Shown here: piece by piece, positions 40,605 to 49,521 of the stretch
How positions within the stretch are numbered: position 1 is the first letter of the stretch
How the letters are laid out: the number at the start of each line of letters is the position of its first letter
Assembly (NCBI GenBank): GCA_036274895.1
Contig: DASUEU010000014.1
Location: forward strand, 32,859 to 96,858
Direction of reading: 5' to 3'
DNA: 64,000 nucleotides
DNA from: CALMKX01 sp036274895
GTDB taxonomy: Bacteria > Acidobacteriota > Thermoanaerobaculia > Multivoradales > SZUA-115
Program-made: the position numbers and the translations under genes
The notes under the pieces: generated by a model
Databases searched by the model: none
What the model saw: only the letters and a program-made list of their open reading frames with translations
What the model was told of the DNA's origin: nothing

Positions 40605-41411
40605 ATGTCACCGCCCGTCTTCAAGAGCACCAGCTCCGCCAAGAAACCGCTGGGGGAGTTCTCGATCTCCATCTCGAGCGGAGAGTACGTCTTCCGCGAG
40701 GGGGAGCTGGGCACCGAGATGTACATCCTCCACGAAGGCAAGGTGGAGATCCTCCAGAAGGTCGGCGGCGAGGACAAGGTGCTCGCCGTGCTGGAGAAGG
40801 GCGACTTCTTCGGTGAGATGTCGATCCTCGAGGACCTGCCGCGCACCGCCTCGGCCCGGGTCCTGGCCGACTGCAAGCTGTTGCAGATCAACAGCACGAC
40901 CTTCTCCCAGATGCTGCGCGACAACCCCGAGATCGCTGTGCGCATGATGCGCAAGCTGTCTCGGCGGCTGCGCGAGGCCGATCGGCAGCTGCAAGATGCC
41001 TTCTCCCGCTTCGGCGCGCCGCCGGCCGAGGCCCAGCCGGAGATCCCCGCCCCCGACCGGATCCCCGAGGCGGCGGCCGAAGAGCCCGTCACCGAGCGGC
41101 TGATCCACGACAAGTCGAAGATGGAATTCCCCTTCTCGCGCGGGTCGGAGACCACCATCGGCCGCAAGGACCCGGTGACCGGCATCTACCCGGACATCGA
41201 CCTCACTCCGGTCGACGGCCAGCGCTCGATCAGCCGTCGCCACGCCAAGATCTACCGTCGCGGCGGCAAGTACTTCCTCTCCGAAGAGATCGGCACCATG
41301 AACGGCACCTTCCGCAATGCCCAGCGGCTGGAGACCGGCGTGCCGATCGAGATCAAGCCGGGTGATGAGCTGCGCTTCGGCATGGTCGTCACCACCTTCC
41401 ACTTTGACTGA
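40605..41411 (+). CDS. Cyclic-nucleotide-binding domain - FHA domain protein
   Basis: A 268-residue two-domain regulator. Residues about 15-125 are a CAP-type effector domain (YVFREGELGTEMYILHEGKVEILQKV) with the phosphate-binding cassette GDFFGEMSILEDLPRTASA, whose Glu and Arg suggest real cAMP or cGMP binding. Residues about 170-265 are an FHA domain, a phosphothreonine reader (TTIGRKDPVTGIYPDIDLTPVDGQRSISRRHAKIYRRGGKYFLSEEIGTMNGTF). There is no DNA-binding or output domain, so it should act by binding partners. recG starts inside its last codons. Confidence 0.88.
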   Translation: MSPPVFKSTSSAKKPLGEFSISISSGEYVFREGELGTEMYILHEGKVEILQKVGGEDKVLAVLEKGDFFGEMSILEDLPRTASARVLADCKLLQINSTTFSQMLRDNPEIAVRMMRKLSRRLREADRQLQDAFSRFGAPPAEAQPEIPAPDRIPEAAAEEPVTERLIHDKSKMEFPFSRGSETTIGRKDPVTGIYPDIDLTPVDGQRSISRRHAKIYRRGGKYFLSEEIGTMNGTFRNAQRLETGVPIEIKPGDELRFGMVVTTFHFD

Positions 41412-43509
41412 GCGGGTCGATCGCTTCGCCGAGCTGCGCTTCGACACCCCGCTCTCCCTCGCCCGGGGCATCGGTCCGGCCCGGGCTCGCGACCTCGCGG
41501 CGGCGGGCCTCACGACCGTCGGACAACTGCTGCTCCATCTGCCCCATCGCTGGGAGGACCGCCGCCGGGTGCTGACGGTGCGCGAACTCGCGGCTCCGGG
41601 CGCCGTCGCCCTGCGCGGGCGGCTCCACGAGCTCAAGGCGGTCCGGGTGCGGCGGCGCGGTCTTTCCCTCGTCCGCGGGCGCTTCGAGGACGGCACCGGC
41701 AGCCTCGGGGTGGTCTGGTTCAACCGGCCCTACTTGCCCGGCTGGATCGATCAGGGCGCTGAGTACCTGCTCTACGGCGAGCTCAAGGCCGTGACCCGGG
41801 AGCGTTTCGAGCTGGTCAACCCCAGCTGTGAGCGCTCCGACGAGGCGGTGCACGGCGCGCGGGTGGTGCCGGTCTATCCCCAGCTCGGCGCGTTGGGGCC
41901 GGCCCTCCTGCGGCGGATCTTCGCCGGCCTCTGGCCGCGGGTGGACTTCTCCTCGGTCCCCGAGCCCCTGCCCATCGACCTGCTGCACCGCCGCGGCCTG
42001 CCGGCCCTGGGCGAGGCCCTGGCCCGGCTGCACGCGCCGGGTGAGGAGGCCGACGTCGTGGCCCTGAACGAGCGGCGGGACCCCGGCCTGGCCCGGCTGA
42101 TCTTCGGCGAGCTGCTGGAGCTCCAGCTGGCCCTGGCCCGCCTGCGGGAGCGCGAGCTCGGCGGACCGAAGGGCCACGCCTACCGGGTGGACGATGAGGT
42201 CCGGGCGGCGGCTCGTGAGGTCTTGCCGTTCCGCCTCACCAGGGCTCAGAAGCAAGCCGCGCGGGAGATCGTCGACGACCTCCTGGCGCCGCGGCCGATG
42301 CTGCGGCTGCTCCAGGGGGACGTGGGCAGCGGCAAGACCGTGGTCGCTGCCCTGGCCATCGTGGTCGCCGTCGAGAGCGGCCTGCAGGCGGCCTTCATGG
42401 CCCCCACCGAGCTGCTCGCCGAGCAGCAGTTCCGCACCCTCGAGCGGCTGCTCGGCCGCCGCTACCGGGTCGCCCTGCTGACCGGCTCGGCCGACCGCTC
42501 GGGCGCCGCCGAGGCCGCCCGGGAGGCCCTCGCGACGGGGGAGATCCAGGTCGCCGTGGGCACCCACGCCCTGATCGAGGAGCGGGTACGCTTCGCGCGC
42601 CTGGGGCTGGCGGTGATCGACGAGCAGCATCGCTTCGGGGTGATGCAGCGCCAGCTTCTGGAGCAGAAGGGGGACCGCCCCGACCTGCTGGTGATGACCG
42701 CCACGCCGATCCCCCGCTCCCTCGCCCTCACCCTCTATGGTGACCTCGCCCTCTCGGTGATCGACGAGCTGCCACCCGGCCGCCAGCCCATCGCCACCCG
42801 CGTGGCCCCGGCCGGCAAGCGGCGGGAGGTCTATCGCGAGGTGAGGGCCGGGCTCGATGCCGGCGAGCGGGCCTACGTGGTCTTCCCCCTGATCGAGGAG
42901 AGCGATCTGGTCGAGGCCGAGGCCCTGACCAGCCTGGGCGAGAAGGTGCGCGCCTTCCTCGCCCCCCATCCCGCCGCCCTGATCCATGGCCAGCTGCCCC
43001 CGGCCGAGCGGGAGGCCGCCCTCGCGGCATTCGCTCGCGGTGAGATCTCGGTGCTGCTCGCCACCACCGTGATCGAGGTCGGCATCGACGTGCCCGAGGC
43101 GACCTGGATGGTGGTCGAGAGCGCCGAGCGCTTCGGCCTTTCGCAGCTCCACCAGCTGCGGGGCCGGGTGGGGCGAGGCAGTGCGGCCTCCCGCTGCGTG
43201 GCCCTCCACGGCAAGCTCTCGCCCCAGGCGCGGCGGCGACTGGAAGTCTTCGCCGGCTCCACCGACGGTTTCGCTATCGCCGAGGCCGATCTCGACCTGC
43301 GCGGCCCCGGGGACCTGCTCGGCACCCGCCAGGCCGGGCTGCCGCGCCTGGCCGTCGCCGATCTGGTCGCCGATCGCGTCTGGCTGGAGGCGGCCCGCGA
43401 CGAAGCAGCCCACCTGATCGCTCGTTGGCTGGACCCGGACCTCGCCGCCTTGCGCCGTCGGGTCGAGCCGGACGAGCCGGGCTGGCAGGCCCGCTTCGGA
43501 GGTGGGTAG
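41404..43509 (+). CDS. recG: ATP-dependent DNA helicase RecG
   Basis: A 701-residue RecG that reverses stalled replication forks and branch-migrates junctions. The wedge/OB part includes LLLHLPHRWEDRR and GRFEDGTGSLGVVWFNRPY. The helicase has Walker A LLQGDVGSGKTVVAALA, DEQHRFGVMQR (motif II), TATPIPRSLALTLYGDL (motif III) and QLRGRVGRGSAASRC (motif VI), then the RecG-type end GPGDLLGTRQAGLPRLAVADL. The TTG at 41404 is the only suitable start; it overlaps the cNMP-FHA stop by eight bases, and the open frame upstream is antisense-like noise. Confidence 0.96.
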   Translation: MTERVDRFAELRFDTPLSLARGIGPARARDLAAAGLTTVGQLLLHLPHRWEDRRRVLTVRELAAPGAVALRGRLHELKAVRVRRRGLSLVRGRFEDGTGSLGVVWFNRPYLPGWIDQGAEYLLYGELKAVTRERFELVNPSCERSDEAVHGARVVPVYPQLGALGPALLRRIFAGLWPRVDFSSVPEPLPIDLLHRRGLPALGEALARLHAPGEEADVVALNERRDPGLARLIFGELLELQLALARLRERELGGPKGHAYRVDDEVRAAAREVLPFRLTRAQKQAAREIVDDLLAPRPMLRLLQGDVGSGKTVVAALAIVVAVESGLQAAFMAPTELLAEQQFRTLERLLGRRYRVALLTGSADRSGAAEAAREALATGEIQVAVGTHALIEERVRFARLGLAVIDEQHRFGVMQRQLLEQKGDRPDLLVMTATPIPRSLALTLYGDLALSVIDELPPGRQPIATRVAPAGKRREVYREVRAGLDAGERAYVVFPLIEESDLVEAEALTSLGEKVRAFLAPHPAALIHGQLPPAEREAALAAFARGEISVLLATTVIEVGIDVPEATWMVVESAERFGLSQLHQLRGRVGRGSAASRCVALHGKLSPQARRRLEVFAGSTDGFAIAEADLDLRGPGDLLGTRQAGLPRLAVADLVADRVWLEAARDEAAHLIARWLDPDLAALRRRVEPDEPGWQARFGGG

Positions 43510-43512
43510 ACT
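43507..43512 (+). promoter_or_regulatory. -10-like TAGACT before small membrane gene
   Basis: TAGACT includes the stop of recG (TAG 43507-43509) and ends seven bases before ATG 43520, again a leaderless geometry. Confidence 0.45.
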
Positions 43513-43519
43513 GCGCGGC

Positions 43520-43948
43520 ATGTACGGCAGAGCGATGTGGGCAGTGTCCTGCCTGGCGAGCCTGGGCTTCGTGGCGACGGCCGTGATGGGCATGCGCGGC
43601 GGTGGCTTCGAGACCGGGCACCTGTTCGCGGCCCTGGCCTCGACCCTGGTGCTGGCGTTCACCCAGGTGTGGGGCATCCTCTACCTGCGGCTCGCCGGCC
43701 GCGAGGTGCGGGGGGATGGAACCGGCAGCGTCTGGACGGACGTGGCACTACCCCTGGCGGTGATCGCGAGCGCCCTGGCGAGCTTCGGTCTCGGCGGTGC
43801 GGCCTTCGGCCACTCGCCTCTCGGCGCCTGGCACGGCGCCGCCTTCTGGGTCAGCCTGGGCCTCCAGGCGCTGGCCCTCGCGCTGTCTCGGCGCCGTCTG
43901 CGGGCCCTCGATCGGGCCCTCGCCCAGGCCGTCGGCCAGGGCGCCTGA
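43520..43948 (+). CDS. Hypothetical four-helix membrane protein
   Basis: A 142-residue protein with about four hydrophobic segments: AMWAVSCLASLGFVATAVMG, HLFAALASTLVLAFTQVWGILYL, VALPLAVIASALASFGLGGAAFG and GAAFWVSLGLQALALALSRR, ending in a basic-acidic helix. The family was not recognised. It sits between recG and trpS on the same strand. ATG 43520 is preferred to GTG 43502 because of the -10-like box seven bases before it. Confidence 0.65.
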   Translation: MYGRAMWAVSCLASLGFVATAVMGMRGGGFETGHLFAALASTLVLAFTQVWGILYLRLAGREVRGDGTGSVWTDVALPLAVIASALASFGLGGAAFGHSPLGAWHGAAFWVSLGLQALALALSRRRLRALDRALAQAVGQGA

Positions 43949-44006
43949 TGCTATCCTCTCGCCTTCCAGCCGGGGGCCAGGCCACCGGCTGCGGGAGCCT
44001 TTGACC

Positions 44007-45017
44007 ATGAAAGAAAGCATCGTCCTCTCCGGGATGCGGTCCACCGGGCCGTTGCACCTCGGCAACTACTTCGGTGCCATCCGCAACTGGGTGGACCTCC
44101 AGGACCGCTATCGCTGCTATTACTTCGCCGCGGATTGGCATGCCCTCACCAGCGAGTACGCCGACACCTCCCAGGTGGCGATGAACACGCTCGAAGCCAC
44201 GGCCGACTGGCTGGCCTCGGGCCTCGATCCCGAGAAGTCGGTGATCTTCGTGCAATCGATGGTGCCCGAGCACGCCGAGCTGCACCTGCTCTTGTCGATG
44301 CTCACGCCGCTGGGCTGGCTCGAGCGAGTACCCACCTACAAGGAGCAGATCGGCCAGCTCGAGAACCGTGACCTGACCAACTACGGCTTCCTCGGCTACC
44401 CCGTGCTGCAGACCGCGGACATCCTGATGTACCGGGCCGACCTCGTGCCGGTGGGGGAGGATCAGGTCAGCCACCTCGAGCTGTCCCGGGAGATCACCCG
44501 GCGCTTCAACGGATACTATGGAGCGGTCTTCCCCGAGCCCAAGCCCCTGCTCACTCCCTCCGCGCGGGTGCCGGGCCTGGATGGACGCAAGATGTCGAAG
44601 TCCTACGGTAACGCCATCTACCTCGCCGACTCACCCGAGGTGATCCGCCAGAAGTGCAGGGAGATGTTCACCGACCCGCAGCGCCTGCGCCGCTCGGATC
44701 CCGGGCGCCCGGAGATCTGCAACCTCTTCGCCTTCCACCAGCTGGTCTCGCCGCCGGAGCTGCGCGAGGACGTCGAGCGCCGCTGCCGGGCCGCCGAGAT
44801 CGGCTGCGTCGATGACAAGAAGCTGCTCGCCGAGCGCATCATCGACTTCCTGACGCCGATCCGGGAGCGCCGGGAGGACCTGATGGCGCATACTGACACC
44901 CTGCTCGACATCCTCCACGAGGGCTCGGCCAAGGCCCGGGAACGGGCCCGGGAGACCATGGACGCCGTGCACGGGGCCATGGGCCTGGACTACGCTCGCC
45001 TCGCCCGACGACCATGA
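44007..45017 (+). CDS. trpS: Tryptophanyl-tRNA synthetase
   Basis: A 336-residue class I synthetase. It opens KESIVLSGMRSTGPLHLGNYFGAI, where HLGN is the HIGH motif; it includes ADWHALTSEY and QTADILMYRADLVPVGEDQ for tryptophan binding, and DGRKMSKSYGN carries KMSKS. It charges tRNA-Trp. GGGAG lies nine bases before the ATG, and a TATCCT box at 43952-43957 may give a leader of about 45 bases. No T-box or attenuator was seen. scpA overlaps its end by ATGA. Confidence 0.97.
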   Translation: MKESIVLSGMRSTGPLHLGNYFGAIRNWVDLQDRYRCYYFAADWHALTSEYADTSQVAMNTLEATADWLASGLDPEKSVIFVQSMVPEHAELHLLLSMLTPLGWLERVPTYKEQIGQLENRDLTNYGFLGYPVLQTADILMYRADLVPVGEDQVSHLELSREITRRFNGYYGAVFPEPKPLLTPSARVPGLDGRKMSKSYGNAIYLADSPEVIRQKCREMFTDPQRLRRSDPGRPEICNLFAFHQLVSPPELREDVERRCRAAEIGCVDDKKLLAERIIDFLTPIRERREDLMAHTDTLLDILHEGSAKARERARETMDAVHGAMGLDYARLARRP

Positions 45018-45802
45018 CCCTCTCGACGCGAGCCACGCCGGGCAGCCTGCTTCCCGAGGCGTGGCGGGTCCACCTGCCGATCTTCGAAGGCCCCCTCGAT
45101 CTGCTCCTGCACCTGATCAAGGTCAGCAAGGTGGAGATCACCGACATCCCGGTGGCCCAGATCTGCGACCAGTTCCACGACTACCTGGCCCTGATGGAGA
45201 ACCTCAACCTGGACGTCGCCGCCGAGTTCGTCTACGAGGCGGCGCTCCTGATCCACCTCAAGTCCCGACTGCTGCTGCCGCGACCAAAGAGCGACTCCGG
45301 CGAGGAGGAGGATCCCCGCGAGGAGCTGGTCAAGCGGCTCCTCGAGTACCGGCGGCTCAAGGAGGCGGCGCAGTCGCTGGCCGAGGTCCAGCACCTGCGC
45401 TCGGGCATGTGGACCAGGAAGCCCGTGCCGATCGAAGGCGAGGAGCCGGAGCTCGACCTCTCGGAGGTCTCCCTGTTCGATCTGCTGGGTGCCTTCCGGC
45501 TGGCCCTCGATCGCTACGACCGCGAGCATCCGCCGCCGATGCACGTGCGGGCGGAGGTCTACTCGGTGCGCCACGAGCTCGACCGCCTGATCGCCCTGCT
45601 CTCTCCCGGCCGGCCGTTCAACCTGGTCGATGACCTGCGCACCCGCTCCTGCCGGGCCGAGGCGATCGCCACCTTCCTCGCCGTGCTCGAGCTCGCGCGG
45701 CTCCAGCTGGTTCGCCTGCACGCCACCGAAGCGGGCGACATCCTGTTGCACCGCACCACCCGTGAGCTGTCCGCCGAGGACCGGGAGACGGTCCAGGCAT
45801 GA
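45014..45802 (+). CDS. scpA: Segregation and condensation protein A
   Basis: A 262-residue kleisin that bridges the SMC heads in chromosome condensation. The N-terminal helix region VHLPIFEGPLDLLLHLIKVSKVEITDIPVAQICDQFHDYLALM and ALLIHLKSRLLLPRP are diagnostic, and the C-terminal winged helix (ATFLAVLELARLQLVRLHATEAGDILL) completes it. It overlaps trpS upstream and scpB downstream by four bases each (ATGA), so the three are translated in series. Confidence 0.95.
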   Translation: MTLSTRATPGSLLPEAWRVHLPIFEGPLDLLLHLIKVSKVEITDIPVAQICDQFHDYLALMENLNLDVAAEFVYEAALLIHLKSRLLLPRPKSDSGEEEDPREELVKRLLEYRRLKEAAQSLAEVQHLRSGMWTRKPVPIEGEEPELDLSEVSLFDLLGAFRLALDRYDREHPPPMHVRAEVYSVRHELDRLIALLSPGRPFNLVDDLRTRSCRAEAIATFLAVLELARLQLVRLHATEAGDILLHRTTRELSAEDRETVQA

Positions 45803-46497
45803 CGCCGCGCACCGACATGGAAGCCGCCCTCGAGGCGATTCTCTTCGTCTCCGCCGAGCCGATCCCGAAGGAGCGCCTGCTCGAGATCTTCGAGGCCGAC
45901 GAGAGAGCCGAGGCCGCAGAGGCCCTGGCCGCCGTGATCGCCCGCTACCAGGCCGACGAGGGCCGCGGCGTGCTCGCCGAAGAGGTGGCGGGAGGGCTGC
46001 GCCTGGCCACCCGCCCGGACCTGGGCCCCTGGCTGCGTCGCTTTTACGAGGTGCGGGGCTCGGCCAAGCTGTCCATGGCCGCCCTCGAGACGCTGGCCAT
46101 CGTCGCCTACCGCCAGCCGATCACGGCTCCGGAGATCCAGGAGCTGCGCAACGTCAACCCGTCGGGGGTGCTCCGGACCCTGCTCGAGCGCCGGCTGATC
46201 AAGATCGCCGGGCGCAAGCCGGTGGTGGGCAATCCGATGCTCTATCGCACCACCAAGGAGTTCCTCGTTCACTTCGGCCTGCAGAATCTCAAGGAACTGC
46301 CGCCCCTCGAGGAGCTGGAGGAGGCCCTGGGCCTCGCCGCGGACGAGGCCGGCATGGACCTGGGTGGAAGCTCGGGCGAGATCGGCGCCCGGGAAGGGAT
46401 GCCCGAGGATAGCGAAGAGGCCGTGCTGCGCGAGGCGCTGGCCCTCGAAGAGCGGATGACCGAACGAGAAGAGAACGCAGTGGAGGTGGAACCGTGA
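45799..46497 (+). CDS. scpB: Segregation and condensation protein B
   Basis: A 232-residue ScpB with two winged-helix domains: MEAALEAILFVSAEPIPKERLLEIF and AALETLAIVAYRQPITAPEIQELRNVNPSGVLRTLLERRLIKIAGRKPVVGNPMLYRTTKEFLVHFGLQNLKELPPLEEL. It regulates the SMC-ScpA complex. An acidic tail of about 50 residues (EDSEEAVLREALALEERMTEREENAVEVE) is longer than usual. Coupled to scpA (ATGA) and to the pseudouridine synthase (GTGA). Confidence 0.95.
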   Translation: MTPRTDMEAALEAILFVSAEPIPKERLLEIFEADERAEAAEALAAVIARYQADEGRGVLAEEVAGGLRLATRPDLGPWLRRFYEVRGSAKLSMAALETLAIVAYRQPITAPEIQELRNVNPSGVLRTLLERRLIKIAGRKPVVGNPMLYRTTKEFLVHFGLQNLKELPPLEELEEALGLAADEAGMDLGGSSGEIGAREGMPEDSEEAVLREALALEERMTEREENAVEVEP

Positions 46498-47744
46498 GCG
46501 AAGAGCGCCTGCAGAAGCTGCTGGCCCGTGCCGGCGTGGCCTCGCGGCGCCACGTCGAAGAGCTGATCCGCGAGGGTCGGGTGACCGTCAACGGCGCTCC
46601 AGCCGGCCTGGGGGACAAGGCTGACCCGGAGCGCGATGCTGTGAAGGTGGACGGCCGGCGCATCGACCTGCGCAAGCGTGCCGAGGTCTATCTGGTCCTC
46701 AACAAGCCCAAGGCGGTGATGTCGACCGTCTCGGATCCCCAAGGCCGCCGCACTGTCATGGAGCTGGTGCCGGCCGGCTTGCGCAAGGGCCTGGTGCCGG
46801 TGGGACGCCTGGACTTCATGACCGAGGGTCTGCTGCTGATGACCACCGATGGCGAGTTCGCCCAGAAAGTCAGCCACCCTCGTCACGGCTGCGCCAAGGT
46901 GTACGAGGTCAAGGTGAGCGGTCGCCCCGAGGAGAGCCAGCTCGACCGGCTGCGCGGCGGCATCGTGCTCGAGGGCAAGCGCACGGCCCCCTGCCGGATC
47001 GAGGAGCACCGGGCGGCCGGACCCCGTTCGGCGGAGGAGAACTCCTGGTGGCGGGTGGAGCTCTACCAGGGACGCACCCGCCAGATCCGCGAAATGTTCT
47101 CGCGCATCGGCAACTCGGTGCTGCGGCTGCGGCGGGTCGGCGTCGGCTCGCTGATCGACCCCGACCTGCCCCTGGGTGCCGTCCGCGAGCTGACGCCCGA
47201 GGAGGTGGAGAAGCTGCGAACCGACCCGACTCCGCCGCGGCCCAAGCGGCGGCCACGGGTGGAGCGCGAAGGGACCAGGCGGCCCGCTCCCGAAAAGGCT
47301 GGCACCTCGGTTCGGAGCCCTCGCAAGGCCGGTCCCGAAAAGGCTGGCACCTCGGTTCGGGGCCCTCGCAAGGCCGCTCCCGAGAAGGCTGGCACCTCGG
47401 CTCGGAGCCCTCGCAAGGCCGGTCCCGAAAAGGCTGGCACCTCGGTCCGGGGCCCTCGCAAGGCCGCTTCCGAGAAGGCTGGCACCTCGGTTCGGAGCCC
47501 TCGCAAGGCCGGTCCCGAAAAGGCTGGCACCTCGGTTCGGGGCCCTCGCAAGGCCTCTCCCGAAAAGGCTGGCACCTCGGTCCGGGGTCCCCGCAAGGCC
47601 ACTTCTCCCCGTGCCTCGGCCCGGCCACCGGCCGCGGGTGGGCCCCGGCGGAGCGGACCGCGACCCTCGGGCGGCAAGCCTGGGACGCCCCGCCCGGCCG
47701 GCAGGTCGGGGGCGTCGCGTCCCGGTGGGCGGAGGCGGCCATGA
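46494..47744 (+). CDS. RluB/RsuA-type pseudouridine synthase with repetitive basic tail
   Basis: A 416-residue protein. Residues 1-60 are an S4 RNA-binding domain (ERLQKLLARAGVASRRHVEELIREGRVTVNG). The catalytic domain follows, with Asp107 in VPVGRLDFMTEGLLLMTTDGEF, then KVYEVKVSGRP and LYQGRTRQIREMFSRIGNSVLRLRRVGVG. Such enzymes make pseudouridine in 23S (RluB) or 16S (RsuA) rRNA; gene order next to scpB favours RluB. From residue 266 to 370 there are seven tandem 15-residue repeats (PEKAGTSVRSPRKAG), then a Pro/Arg/Gly end. The tail is strongly basic and disordered and probably adds RNA or ribosome affinity. GTG start coupled to scpB. Confidence 0.92.
   Translation: MSEERLQKLLARAGVASRRHVEELIREGRVTVNGAPAGLGDKADPERDAVKVDGRRIDLRKRAEVYLVLNKPKAVMSTVSDPQGRRTVMELVPAGLRKGLVPVGRLDFMTEGLLLMTTDGEFAQKVSHPRHGCAKVYEVKVSGRPEESQLDRLRGGIVLEGKRTAPCRIEEHRAAGPRSAEENSWWRVELYQGRTRQIREMFSRIGNSVLRLRRVGVGSLIDPDLPLGAVRELTPEEVEKLRTDPTPPRPKRRPRVEREGTRRPAPEKAGTSVRSPRKAGPEKAGTSVRGPRKAAPEKAGTSARSPRKAGPEKAGTSVRGPRKAASEKAGTSVRSPRKAGPEKAGTSVRGPRKASPEKAGTSVRGPRKATSPRASARPPAAGGPRRSGPRPSGGKPGTPRPAGRSGASRPGGRRRP
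47289..47603 (+). repeat. Seven tandem 45-bp repeats in pseudouridine synthase tail
   Basis: Units of 45 bp code PEKAGTSVR-S/G-PRKA-x. Units alternate RSPRKAG and RGPRKAA for the first six, so the array seems to have grown as 90-bp pairs. Copies differ only at a few bases. There are no spacers, so it is not a CRISPR array. Confidence 0.95.
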
Positions 47745-48844
47745 GCTCCTTCGGTGCCCCTGAGCACGTCCGCCGCATCCAGCCTTACTCGGGTGGCCCG
47801 CCGGTCGAGCAACTGGCCCGGCTGCCCGGGGTGGTGCGGATCTGCCAGCTGGCCTCCAACGAGAACACCGCCGGTCCCTCGCCACGAGTGATCGCGGGCC
47901 TGGCCCGTGAAGGGACCGGTCTGGGCTTCTATCCCGACGGCGGCGGCACCGAGCTTCGTCGGCGGCTCGCGGACCTGCGCGGGGTGGATCCCTCGCAGGT
48001 GACCCTCGGCCAGGGCTCGGGCGAGGTGATCGACCTCATCTGCCGGGCCTTCCTCGCCCCCGGCGACCGGGTTGTGGTCTCCGGCCTGCACTTCATCCAG
48101 TACTCGCTCTCGACCCGGCTCCAGCAGGGCCAGCTGATCGAGGCACCCGTGCGCGCCGACCTCTCGGACGATCCCGAGAGCTTCGCGCGGGCCGCGGCCG
48201 GAGCCCGGGTGGTCTTCCTCGCCAACCCCAACAACCCGACCGGCACCTACCTCACGGCCGAGCAGCTGGCCCGCTACTTCGACCTGGTGGGGGACGACGT
48301 CCTGACCGTGGTCGACCAGGCCTACCAGGAGTACGTCGACCGGCCGGACTACCCGGATGCCGTCCGCACTCTGCGCGCAGGCCGCAACGTGATGGTGCTC
48401 GGCACCTTCTCGAAGGCCTACGGCCTCGCCGGCCTGCGCATCGGCTACGCCCTGGGCCCCCAGGCCCTGATCGAGGACCTCGACCGGGTGCGGGCGCCGT
48501 TCAACACCAGCGTGCTCGGCCAGCGCGCGGCCCTCCTGGCCCTCGACGACCCGGAGTGGGTGTTGGCGAGCCGGGAGCGCAATCGCCGCGAGATGGACCG
48601 GCTGGTCGCCGAGCTCGAGCGGCGGGGAGTCCGGGTCACGCCCTCGGTGGCCAACTTCGTCCTCGCCCACGTCGGGTTACCGGCGAAGGAGCTCGCGGCC
48701 GGGCTCGAGCAGCGAGGTGTGCTGGTGCGGGCCCTGGGCTTCCCGGCTCTGCGCGAGAGCCTGCGCATCACGGTCGGCCTGCCCGAGGAGAACGACCAGC
48801 TCCTCGCCGCCTTGGCCGAGCTCGGCTTGCCTGCGCGCGGATGA
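47741..48844 (+). CDS. Histidinol-phosphate/aromatic aminotransferase (HisC family)
   Basis: A 367-residue class I/II PLP aminotransferase. RICQLASNENTAGPSPRV and GLGFYPDGGGTELRRRLA are HisC-like; FLANPNNPTGTYL, VDQAYQEYV and the PLP lysine in GTFSKAYGLAGLRIGYA are present, ending RESLRITVGLPEENDQLL. HisC members act in His, Tyr or Phe synthesis. No other his genes are near, and a place upstream of cmk is often held by the aromatic-type enzyme, so specificity is open. Coupled by ATGA on both sides. Confidence 0.85.
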   Translation: MSSFGAPEHVRRIQPYSGGPPVEQLARLPGVVRICQLASNENTAGPSPRVIAGLAREGTGLGFYPDGGGTELRRRLADLRGVDPSQVTLGQGSGEVIDLICRAFLAPGDRVVVSGLHFIQYSLSTRLQQGQLIEAPVRADLSDDPESFARAAAGARVVFLANPNNPTGTYLTAEQLARYFDLVGDDVLTVVDQAYQEYVDRPDYPDAVRTLRAGRNVMVLGTFSKAYGLAGLRIGYALGPQALIEDLDRVRAPFNTSVLGQRAALLALDDPEWVLASRERNRREMDRLVAELERRGVRVTPSVANFVLAHVGLPAKELAAGLEQRGVLVRALGFPALRESLRITVGLPEENDQLLAALAELGLPARG

Positions 48845-49521
48845 GCGCCGCGCCCTTGATCGTCGCCGTCGACGGCCCGGCCGGCGTCGGTAAGAGCACC
48901 GCGGCACGGCTGCTGGCCGGACGCCTCGGGGTGCCCTACTTGAACACCGGCGCGATGTACCGGGCGGTGGCTCTCGAGGTCCTCGATGCCGGGCTCGATC
49001 TCGACGATCGGGCGGCGGTCGAGCGCTTCGCCGCCGCGGTGGACCTGCGGGTCGAGGCGGCTCCGGAGGCCAGCGGTGGGCTGCGCATCCTCTTGCGCGG
49101 GCGGGATCCGGGCGACCGCCTGCGCAGCCCCGAGGTCTCCGACGCCACCTCCCGTATCGCCACCTACCCTGCAGTGCGCGAGCGGCTGGTGGAGCTGCAG
49201 CGGGAAGCCGCCCGCCGGCTGGGCGGCGTAGTCGAAGGTCGCGACATCGGCACCCGGGTCTTCCCCGATGCCCCCTTCAAGTTTTTCCTCGGAGCCCGGC
49301 CCGAAGTGCGCTTCGAGCGGCGCTACCAGGAGCTGGTGCGCTCGGGCAAGGCGGTCTCGGCCGAGGCCATGCGGGCGGAGATGGAGGAGCGGGACCGGCG
49401 GGACGCAGGCCGCGCCGAGTCGCCGCTGGTGGCGAGCGCGGACGCCATCTACCTCGACACCAGCGACCTCGAGCCCGCCGAAGTGGTGTCGGCCATGCTG
49501 GCGCGGATCAACGCTCGATAG
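48841..49521 (+). CDS. cmk: Cytidylate kinase
   Basis: A 226-residue CMP/dCMP kinase. The P-loop is in IVAVDGPAGVGKSTAARLLA, then the CMP-binding YLNTGAMYRAVAL, SPEVSDATSRIATYPAVRERLVELQREAA, VVEGRDIGTRVFPDAPFKFFLGA and ERDRRDAGRAESPLVASADA. It phosphorylates CMP for RNA, DNA and lipid precursors. cmk often precedes rpsA; here they are separated by 7 kb of inverted genes. Its last 14 bases overlap the convergent exported protein gene. Confidence 0.96.
   Translation: MSAAPLIVAVDGPAGVGKSTAARLLAGRLGVPYLNTGAMYRAVALEVLDAGLDLDDRAAVERFAAAVDLRVEAAPEASGGLRILLRGRDPGDRLRSPEVSDATSRIATYPAVRERLVELQREAARRLGGVVEGRDIGTRVFPDAPFKFFLGARPEVRFERRYQELVRSGKAVSAEAMRAEMEERDRRDAGRAESPLVASADAIYLDTSDLEPAEVVSAMLARINAR

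Noticed and set aside
43949..44006. A T-box or trp attenuator before trpS
   Set aside because: Only about 58 bases are available and no specifier loop, T-box core or T-run hairpin is visible.
47289..47603. A possible CRISPR array from evenly spaced repeats
   Set aside because: The repeats are contiguous 45-bp units without spacers and are read in frame as a protein tail.
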